Shown: positions 1-5,525 of the stretch, piece after piece
How positions within the stretch are numbered: the first letter of the stretch is position 1
Layout: each line of letters opens with the position of its first letter
DNA from: UBA1756 sp045132235
GTDB lineage: Bacteria > Bacteroidota > Bacteroidia > Bacteroidales > WCHB1-69
Length of the DNA stretch: 16,031 nt
Assembly: GCA_045132235.1 (NCBI GenBank)
Contig: JBGURX010000031.1
Span: 1 to 16,031, forward strand
Direction: 5' to 3'
Translations under genes and position numbers: made by a program
The notes under the pieces: generated by a model
What the model was told of the DNA's origin: nothing
What the model saw: only the letters and a program-made list of their open reading frames with translations
The model's database searches: none

Positions 1-2996
1 ATGAAAGTGGATTCATTGAAGGTAAAATAGCTGTCGATACGTTCTTTGAAAGTATTACTTGTGGTGAACTCCGAACACCAATCAGACAAAGTCTTTAAGG
101 CCTGTTTCCTTGATTCTGTTATGTTGCGGAAAATCCAATCCAACAGATACCAAGCCGCTTTTTCCAGAGTTGTTTTACATGATGGAGCAGCAATGGAATT
201 GGCCTCTTTTTCTACTTTTTCAACATTAAGTTCTGGATCATATTTTATGAGGTAAGATGAAAGAGCATTTAAAACATCATCATCTTTTGTAGTGGCGAAC
301 TTTATATGAAAATAATTCTTAAAATCCCGTGTCCAATCGGTGATCACACCTAATAAACACAAACGGTAAACCTCCTTTTCAAAAAAAGCCATTGTCTTTT
401 CTTCTCCCCAAATTTTAAGTTGGTTTCTATATGGATTTAATAGTTGCATGATTTCATAGTGATAGATGTTCTTTTCGGTGTTGTTTTCAAAGAAAACATT
501 AATAATTTCAAGCAAGATTTTATGTTCAAGAGAGATTTCACATAAATTGCTCAAAAAAAGAAATAATTGAGTGAAAATATCCCTGCCATTTCTACCGACA
601 TTCTGTTGAATATTTTTCATCATATCAATAGATGTGTTGGGAGAAAAAAGCGAGTCAACAAGCCCTTGGAACTGTTGTTGCTCTGGTGAATGAAGCACAA
701 AACATTTTCCGATTAACCCTTTATTTTGAGGTTTAGATTTATCCCATCGTCCAGCTCTCCCTGCCTCCTGATATAAGGCTTCCACTGAGCTTGGCAATCC
801 ATAATGTATTGTGTAGTAAATATTTTGTTTGTCTATGCCCATGCCAAAAGCCTTGGTCGCACAAAGTATCTGATATTTGTCAGATTTGAAATCTTTTTGA
901 ACTTGTTGCTTGTATTCATTCAAACTTTTAGTGTCAAAAAGTGGATAATTGCTTGTATCTCTGGGACTGTCTCCCGCATACCATGCAACTTGCGCAGGAT
1001 ACAACCTGTTTAATTTGTTTGAGACAGAATAGCATCCTTTCTTCCCGTTCACATTGGGCGTGAAAATTATAGTGGCCTTGTCTTTGTCTTGCGGAATATT
1101 ATTTGTTTGTAACAATTTATTCAACTCGCTTTCTTTGTTTCCACCATCATTTATGACTTGAAAAACAAGCTCTTTTCTACTATAATCCAACAAAGTTTTT
1201 ATATTGTCCTCCTCCAACTGCTGTTTCCGGCGTGAGAACTCTATTTTTATGTCTTTTAAAACATTTACAGATGCTGTTGCGGTCAAACCAATATATTTGA
1301 TTGTACCTTCACCATAGTCATCTTTAGGACTTAATTTGTCTATGGTTTTGGCAAGATTCAGATACGATGTTCTGAAATCGTGTCCCCATTCAGATAAGCA
1401 ATGGACTTCATCCACAACGGCATAGGCGATATTGAAGTTCGCCGTAATCGCAGCTATACTATCTCGAAACGCTTGTATCTGGAATCGCTCCGGAGAAATC
1501 CAAATAAACAGGTATTTTCCCAAACTAAACTTTCTTAAAACATCCTCTTTTTCAGTAGCACTCAAATCACCGCTAATAAAGTTCGTATTTGTAATGGAGA
1601 CATCGGGGTTTCGCAAATTTTCTGCTTGGTCATACATCAACGACTTAATAGGACACACCACAAAGTTGATGGCTGGCTGAAGCAGGCAGGGCAATTGATA
1701 ACACAATGATTTTCCGCCACCAGTAGGGAGCAATCCTATTGTGTCACGAAGATTGAGTGCATTGGCGATGATCGGGAACTGTCCATCTCTGAATTTCTTT
1801 TTACCAAAGAGATTTTGCAAGAAAAATTCAAGTGTGGGAATATCGTTATCAGTAATGTTATAATTGATAGAATCGGTAGTGCTGACTTGAAAATAGTTTT
1901 TGTCCAAACCAACTAGGGGTCTGCCATTGGCTTCCAAATAATCAAAATAGTCACTCCTTACATAGATGATTTCAGGAGTTATGATATTCTCATCTGTGTA
2001 TTTTTTCAAAATCGAAAAATCTACATTAATTGAATCATGAGAATATTCAAAATCAGCAGTAGAATTAATTTCAATTTTATAGGAAGTATCCGAAAGTGGC
2101 CTTTTTTCTTTTAACAAATGTAGTTGATTCAACCAAATCAGTACATCTTCAATTGCATATCTAACAAACGAATCATCTTTAAAGATGTCAGGTTCTTGAA
2201 GTCTAATATTGAACCGCCATTCATCTCCTACTTTCAACTGGTTATTCAACAATAATTCCACCAATAATAGCTGGAACCTAATAATTGCCGATGGCAACAA
2301 TACTTGTTTGTAAGTATCATCACTAATACTGCCACTAGTTATATCATCCGTACATTTTTTATAATAATCGAAACGAGGTTTATATTGTAAAATTCTGTTT
2401 AGGATTTGTTGAACTTTTACCTTGTAACTGCCGTCTCTAATCTCTTTCGTCCTAATACGAATTGTCTCAATGCCATTCCCATTAAAATAATTATTCCTTT
2501 TATTATCAAGGTCCTGCTGTTCTTTTTCTTCATGCTGTGGCCCGTCAATTTCAATAACCAATAATGCTTGCGGTAAATAGAAATCAACTTGTTGTTCTGC
2601 ATAATCAGGATTGTCCCAACCTATAATTTCATTGATGCTCATTTCAGGCACAATCATAGATTGAACAAAGGCATATTCGCCAAATTCATTGGGTATTATT
2701 GATTCATAAAATTCTCTTGCAGGGAAATAACCTTTTTCTTCGTCACCTTTAATTGTTCCTATCCAATGGTTGTTTTGGGGGGATGTAAACAGCAATCTTT
2801 CATTATAAGAACGGGAATCTATCTGTCCTATTTTCTCTTGCAAATATTTGGACATTACCGTTGGCACCCCTCGTTGTAAAATATTCTTCAACACACATAG
2901 TAAAGGGAACAGCTCCTTATTGGGATCTCCGCTCTTCAAATTTTGAATAACAAAATTTGGATTTGTGTATGTATAACTTGCAGTGTACTTGTGCAT
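1..2996 (-). CDS. RecQ-family helicase with N-terminal PD-(D/E)XK nuclease-like domain (3' end outside window)
   Basis: One reading frame stays open from ATG at 2996 to the left edge, giving 998 residues with no stop. An in-frame TAG lies four codons upstream, so this is the first possible ATG. Residues about 95-195 resemble DUF559/MTES_1575/Vsr-like nucleases: VDFYLP (D138), then IEIDGPQH (E149, D151). Residues about 200-405 match nothing I recognise. The RecQ core follows: FRDGQ before motif I PTGGGKS (K429), motif II DEVHC (D529) with the LSEWGHDFR aromatic loop, GLTATA (570-575), CATKAFGMGID, and motif VI QEAGRAGR (743-750). These are the 3'-5' helicase signatures, so ATP-driven DNA unwinding is expected. 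No four-cysteine zinc module follows the core; the downstream part (750-998) may hold a winged helix. The gene is clearly AT-rich compared with genes to the right (19 of 60 bases G/C at 2461-2520), suggesting acquisition. A defence role is inference from architecture and context. Confidence 0.88.
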   Translation of the reverse strand, partial: MHKYTASYTYTNPNFVIQNLKSGDPNKELFPLLCVLKNILQRGVPTVMSKYLQEKIGQIDSRSYNERLLFTSPQNNHWIGTIKGDEEKGYFPAREFYESIIPNEFGEYAFVQSMIVPEMSINEIIGWDNPDYAEQQVDFYLPQALLVIEIDGPQHEEKEQQDLDNKRNNYFNGNGIETIRIRTKEIRDGSYKVKVQQILNRILQYKPRFDYYKKCTDDITSGSISDDTYKQVLLPSAIIRFQLLLVELLLNNQLKVGDEWRFNIRLQEPDIFKDDSFVRYAIEDVLIWLNQLHLLKEKRPLSDTSYKIEINSTADFEYSHDSINVDFSILKKYTDENIITPEIIYVRSDYFDYLEANGRPLVGLDKNYFQVSTTDSINYNITDNDIPTLEFFLQNLFGKKKFRDGQFPIIANALNLRDTIGLLPTGGGKSLCYQLPCLLQPAINFVVCPIKSLMYDQAENLRNPDVSITNTNFISGDLSATEKEDVLRKFSLGKYLFIWISPERFQIQAFRDSIAAITANFNIAYAVVDEVHCLSEWGHDFRTSYLNLAKTIDKLSPKDDYGEGTIKYIGLTATASVNVLKDIKIEFSRRKQQLEEDNIKTLLDYSRKELVFQVINDGGNKESELNKLLQTNNIPQDKDKATIIFTPNVNGKKGCYSVSNKLNRLYPAQVAWYAGDSPRDTSNYPLFDTKSLNEYKQQVQKDFKSDKYQILCATKAFGMGIDKQNIYYTIHYGLPSSVEALYQEAGRAGRWDKSKPQNKGLIGKCFVLHSPEQQQFQGLVDSLFSPNTSIDMMKNIQQNVGRNGRDIFTQLFLFLSNLCEISLEHKILLEIINVFFENNTEKNIYHYEIMQLLNPYRNQLKIWGEEKTMAFFEKEVYRLCLLGVITDWTRDFKNYFHIKFATTKDDDVLNALSSYLIKYDPELNVEKVEKEANSIAAPSCKTTLEKAAWYLLDWIFRNITESRKQALKTLSDWCSEFTTSNTFKERIDSYFTFNESTF

Positions 2997-3042
2997 TGAT
3001 GTATAAATCTATTACTATACAAACTTTACATTTTTCTATCAG

Positions 3043-3050
3043 CAAAAATA
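3043..3050 (-). promoter_or_regulatory. Bacteroidota -7 promoter box for the RecQ-like gene
   Basis: On the minus strand this reads TATTTTTG, a match to the Bacteroidota -7 consensus TAnnTTTG. It lies 46 bases before the ATG at 2996, which would give a leader of about 40 bases. No good TTTG -33 box sits at the usual spacing; a TTTTGGCGAA element lies about 24 bases upstream instead, as it does at the ATPase promoter. Confidence 0.5.
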
Positions 3051-3068
3051 CATTTTTATTCGTCAAAA

Positions 3069-3079
3069 CTTCGCCAAAA
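3069..3079. repeat. TTCGCCAA motif upstream of the RecQ-like gene
   Basis: The plus strand reads CTTCGCCAAAA. The same TTCGCCAA core occurs at 4659-4671 and 4711-4723, and inverted at 4691-4704, in front of the ATPase gene. In both promoters one copy sits about 23-24 bases upstream of the TAnnTTTG box, so it may be a shared operator or activator site. That role is inferred only. Confidence 0.4.
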
Positions 3080-3087
3080 CAAAAAAA

Positions 3088-3154
3088 TCTCACTCCCCCT
3101 ACACCACCAATCCTCTGTCCAGCTTTCTGCGTTTCGGGGTGGCGCGGCTGCCGG
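3088..3154. repeat. Left copy of a 67-bp imperfect direct repeat flanking the ATPase gene
   Basis: Aligned without gaps to 4733-4799, 54 of 67 positions are identical, including a 16-base exact core (3131-3146 versus 4776-4791). Similarity continues, with one gap, about 18 bases further left to the TTCGCCAA motif. Both copies have the same orientation and bracket the ATPase gene. The copy includes the decayed gene end described at 3099-3185. Confidence 0.75.
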
Positions 3155-3185
3155 ACACTTCCGCACGAACCAACGCCTGAGTTGA
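3099..3185 (-). pseudogene. Decayed 3' end of an unrecognised gene (copy 1)
   Basis: This minus-strand frame is open for 28 codons between TAA at 3186-3188 and TAG at 3099-3101. It ends ATPKRRKLDRGLVV-stop. The second remnant at 4756-5011 ends ATPKRIKLDR-stop in the matching place, so both look like the C-terminus of the same protein. No start codon or upstream body survives here: the sequence joins directly to the 3' end of the ATPase gene. I do not recognise the protein family. It could instead be an old duplication of non-coding sequence that happens to stay open, but the matching residues in both copies favour a coding origin. Confidence 0.5.
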
Positions 3186-3192
3186 TTATCAA

Positions 3193-4611
3193 TTATGAAA
3201 ATAGGTCATTCATTGTGATTTGGTATTGAACGTTGATAGAATATTCATTCTTGAAAAGGCCGAAAGCAGTTATCCATGTCGGAAGGATGCCATAGCGGGT
3301 CTTGCTCTCGCGAACAAAGGCTGCTGCACGGTTGCGGACATTTTGGTCCTCAGCGGTTGTTATGGCGTATTCTGACTGGGTGTATTTTATTTCGCAAAGG
3401 TTGATCAGACGGTCGGCACGCTCAATAATCATATCAATCTGCGCATGCGGAGGGGTTCTGCTGCGCCACGAATAATATTCTACTGCTATTCGGTCAAGCC
3501 CAAGTGCGTGGCGTATCTGGCTGATATGGTTCATACACACGTGTTCAAAAGCCAATCCCTGCCAATTGTTGATAGCAGATGTGCCCAAATGCTGTTGCCA
3601 ATAGTCTTCCGTGGTGAGTCTCTTGGAGAAAGTAAGGTGAAATAGGGTAAAAAGGTCAACAAGTTGAAAATAGGCCTCGTTGGACTTGGGCTTCCCATTT
3701 ACTTTGCTGACGTACCGCCGGATAATATCGCAATATTCGAGATTTTCAAGCTGCTTGCTCAAGGTGCCGCTGGAGGATAGCTTCAGATTCTCGGCAATCT
3801 CGCCCCGTGTGAGCCCCTGCTTGTTTTTCCCCAATACTTCAACAATGCGGATGTATGGCTCCGGCGACTTGAACAATGAAGCATAGAGCCGTCGGTATTC
3901 CTGCCCCAATTCAGAGTTCTTGCGGAAGTAGATGCGGTCGATGTTTTGTGCGAGACTTTCACGAGGACTGAGAAGACTGAGATAGTAGGGAACGCCCCCC
4001 AGCATCATGTAGGTCTCAACAACCAACTGTCGTGGCCATTGAATCTTGAGAGTCTTGAGGTAGCGTTCGGTCTCTGCGAGTGTGAACTGACGCAAGTATA
4101 TGGTGTGGGTGGTGCGGTCGTGGAGACCGCCGTGGTCATTGACGATGTTTTCTATCATCCATGAGGTTGCACTGCCACACACGATGAGGACAACGTCTTT
4201 TCGGAGCGATGCCCATGTGTTCCAGAAGTGCCCCAAAGCATGCACAAAACCAGATTTGGGCGTATCAAAGCAGGGCAATTCATCGATATAGATTACTTGG
4301 CGCCCTCTATGGGGCTGCTTATCAAGGAGTGTTTTCAAAGCTTCAAAGGCTTCAAGCCATGTTTTGGGCTGGGCTCCTGAATAGCCAATGCCTATCAGGG
4401 CACTGGTAAAAGCAAAAAGCTCCTCATCACGTGAGCCTTCTATGATTCCGGTGGCGGAGAATGCGAAATCGCCTCCGTAGAATTGCTGGATGAGATAGGT
4501 TTTCCCGACACGTCTTCGCCCATAAACGGCTACAAACTCAGCCTTTCCAGAGTCCTGTATGTCTTGCAGCATTCTTATTTCCTGTTCCCTGCCAATGAAG
4601 TTCTTATCCAT
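3193..4611 (-). CDS. AAA/STAND-type ATPase with C-terminal DUF234 PD-(D/E)XK domain (COG1672-like)
   Basis: The 472-residue protein belongs to the archaeal-type ATPase family (ATPase_2 with DUF234) that is common and often multi-copy in Bacteroidales. Visible features in order are: the FIGREQEI start typical of the family; Walker A GRRRVGKT (31-38); Walker B VIYIDE (106-111); a sensor-like CGSATSWM (145-152); a winged-helix segment (about 254-300); and a C-terminal nuclease-like domain with GLAFE (E356), QID (D393) and CEIKY (E407, K409), the PD-(D/E)XK pattern. All key residues are present and the length is normal, so it is probably functional. The substrate is unknown. The protein should be cytoplasmic: there is no signal peptide or membrane segment. 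Start ATG 4611 lies 26 bases after a TAnnTTTG box. The gene sits between two direct repeats and beside the RecQ-nuclease gene. Its role may be in defence, element maintenance or toxin-like activity; the sequence does not decide. Confidence 0.87.
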   Translation of the reverse strand: MDKNFIGREQEIRMLQDIQDSGKAEFVAVYGRRRVGKTYLIQQFYGGDFAFSATGIIEGSRDEELFAFTSALIGIGYSGAQPKTWLEAFEALKTLLDKQPHRGRQVIYIDELPCFDTPKSGFVHALGHFWNTWASLRKDVVLIVCGSATSWMIENIVNDHGGLHDRTTHTIYLRQFTLAETERYLKTLKIQWPRQLVVETYMMLGGVPYYLSLLSPRESLAQNIDRIYFRKNSELGQEYRRLYASLFKSPEPYIRIVEVLGKNKQGLTRGEIAENLKLSSSGTLSKQLENLEYCDIIRRYVSKVNGKPKSNEAYFQLVDLFTLFHLTFSKRLTTEDYWQQHLGTSAINNWQGLAFEHVCMNHISQIRHALGLDRIAVEYYSWRSRTPPHAQIDMIIERADRLINLCEIKYTQSEYAITTAEDQNVRNRAAAFVRESKTRYGILPTWITAFGLFKNEYSINVQYQITMNDLFS

Positions 4612-4637
4612 AATAATAACAGATTAAATTGCGGATG

Positions 4638-4645
4638 CAAAGATA
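4638..4645 (-). promoter_or_regulatory. Bacteroidota -7 promoter box for the ATPase gene
   Basis: The minus strand reads TATCTTTG, an exact TAnnTTTG match, 26 bases before ATG 4611. A TTTTGGCGAA element lies 23 bases upstream of it, mirroring the arrangement at the RecQ-like gene. Confidence 0.6.
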
Positions 4646-4658
4646 CACTTTTGCCATG

Positions 4659-4723
4659 GATAATTCGCCAAAATAAAGAAAAATTATTAGAAATGGCGAA
4701 AAATAGAATTGATAATTCGCCAA
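4659..4723. repeat. Cluster of three TTCGCCAA motifs (possible operator) upstream of the ATPase gene
   Basis: GATAATTCGCCAA occurs as a direct repeat at 4659-4671 and 4711-4723, 52 bases apart. Between them, AAATGGCGAAAAAT (4691-4704) carries the same core inverted. The first copy and the inverted copy form a TTCGCCA/TGGCGAA inverted repeat with an AT-rich spacer. The cluster ends just upstream of the ATPase promoter, so it could be a binding site for a regulator (possibly the gene's own product) or a recombination site. No factor can be assigned. Confidence 0.55.
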
Positions 4724-4732
4724 TACAACAAT

Positions 4733-4799
4733 TCTCGCTTCTCCTACTCCACCAATTATCTGTCCAGCTTGATTCGTTTCGGGGTGGCGCGATCTCCGG
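4733..4799. repeat. Right copy of the 67-bp imperfect direct repeat
   Basis: This partners 3088-3154, with 54 of 67 positions identical and no gap. Together the copies enclose about 1.6 kb that holds only the ATPase gene and its promoter. The repeat covers the last codons of remnant copy 2 plus sequence just after its stop. Confidence 0.75.
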
Positions 4800-5011
4800 T
4801 GATGTAGTAGTGGCAGGCAATGGAGTCGTCCATCTCGCGCAGGAACGCCTCGCGGATGCGGCTGCACTTCTCGTTCAGCGAGTTGCTCAACGGATCCACC
4901 AGATTGGCCACGCTCTGCCGCATCTCCATATCCGGCTCACGGCCTGTACAACACCAGCAACTCATTCTTCCACTCCGAAATCCGCTTGAACAGGATGTCC
5001 TTTAACATCAT
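4756..5011 (-). pseudogene. Frameshifted 3' fragment of an unrecognised gene (copy 2)
   Basis: A short frame from ATG 5011 (MMLKDILFKRISEWKNELL...) hits a stop after 24 codons. The adjacent frame continues without a break to TAA at 4756-4758 with protein-like sequence (NLVDPLSNSLNEK, IREAFLREMDDSIACHYY, ending GDRATPKRIKLDR). A single-base indel near 4944-4960 would join them. Copy 1 at 3099-3185 reads four codons further (GLVV-stop), so the TAA here may also be secondary. No start region with a promoter is evident, so this is a C-terminal fragment of about 85 residues. I do not recognise the family. It abuts the truncated lipoprotein gene (15-base gap), marking a rearrangement join. Confidence 0.6.
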
Positions 5012-5026
5012 GACATAGAATAAAAC

Positions 5027-5215
5027 TCAAATCAAGGCGGCCGGGCTGCCCTTCGCCTCACCTTTGGCTGTGCCCACTACTTTGTAATTGGCTTGTGAAA
5101 GCACAACCGTGGTCTGGTTCGAATTGAGGTTTTGGGTGAGACTTTGCTGCGACAAACAGGAACTGAACAGAAATGAAGTGGCGACAATACCACATACAAG
5201 TAATAACTTTTTCAT
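5027..5215 (-). pseudogene. Truncated small lipoprotein (DUF6567-like)
   Basis: The 62-residue product starts with a lipoprotein signal peptide: MKK, a hydrophobic stretch, then LFSSC with the lipid-bearing cysteine at position 20. The following segment (SLTQNLNSNQTTVVLSQANY, then KVVGTAKGEA) resembles, from memory, a small Bacteroidales lipoprotein family whose members continue for roughly another 60 residues with a glycine-rich YVLGIGG-like segment. Here the similarity stops at about residue 54 (near 5054) and is replaced by KGSPAALI-stop. The gene therefore looks cut by the rearrangement that brought in remnant copy 2. Promoter and signal peptide are intact, so a short exported lipopeptide might still be made. 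A genuine short lipoprotein is the alternative. Confidence 0.6.
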
Positions 5216-5252
5216 AATTGATTGTTTTTGATGAATATTAATTTTGAGGTGG

Positions 5253-5260
5253 CAAAAGTA
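5253..5260 (-). promoter_or_regulatory. Bacteroidota -7 promoter box for the lipoprotein gene
   Basis: The minus strand reads TACTTTTG, matching TAnnTTTG, 37 bases before ATG 5215. No clear TTTG -33 element is present. Confidence 0.5.
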
Positions 5261-5287
5261 CTCTTTTTCCTATCTGAAAAATCATTC

Positions 5288-5320
5288 TGCAAGGCTTGCA
5301 AACAAGCGGGAAACCTTGTT
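5288..5320. repeat. Two adjacent short palindromes in the divergent intergenic region
   Basis: TGCAAG-G-CTTGCA (5288-5300) is an odd-length perfect palindrome. It is followed at once by AACAAG-N8-CTTGTT (5301-5320). They lie just upstream of the lipoprotein promoter and may be regulator sites. They are too weak to be called a terminator, as no T-tract follows. Confidence 0.35.
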
Positions 5321-5496
5321 GAAGGGTTGGCAACATGAAGCAAATATTGAATCATACACAACACAAGGCGCGAAGGTACTCCACTTGTTGGTCGAATTTT
5401 AAAGGAGTGTCAGTGTAGTGAGATTACTAAATTTTTTATGAAAATTTTTCTCCTATCTTACTTCCACACCTTTTTCCCCAATTTGACTTTTTGTTG

Positions 5497-5504
5497 TATT
5501 TTTG
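5497..5504 (+). promoter_or_regulatory. Bacteroidota -7 promoter box for the endonuclease gene
   Basis: TATTTTTG matches TAnnTTTG and ends 21 bases before the ATG at 5526. This box decides the start: a TTG that could extend the frame at 5502 lies inside the box and cannot be in the transcript. Confidence 0.6.
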
Positions 5505-5525
5505 CGCTATAAATTTATCGCCACA

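Larger units (their letters stand above)
5216..5525. other. Divergent intergenic region
   Basis: This 310-base stretch separates the leftward lipoprotein remnant from the rightward endonuclease gene. It holds a -7 box for each (5253-5260 minus, 5497-5504 plus) and two small palindromes (5288-5300 and 5301-5320). I see no further gene or RNA in it. Confidence 0.6.

Noticed and set aside
2917..3229. Overlapping 90-91 codon frames on both strands at the RecQ-like/ATPase junction
   Set aside because: They cross the repeat, the promoter and the start of the RecQ-like gene in a different frame and have no protein-like features.
3088..4799. Calling the repeat-bounded ATPase segment an insertion sequence
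   Set aside because: No transposase, integrase or terminal inverted repeats are present; the repeats are direct and contain a decayed gene end.
4483..4989. 168-codon open frame on the plus strand across the ATPase start and remnant 2
   Set aside because: It overlaps the well-supported ATPase coding start and promoter on the opposite strand and shows no domain.
5502..5525. TTG start extending the endonuclease by eight residues
   Set aside because: The TTG is inside the TATTTTTG promoter box, and a normal signal peptide begins at ATG 5526.
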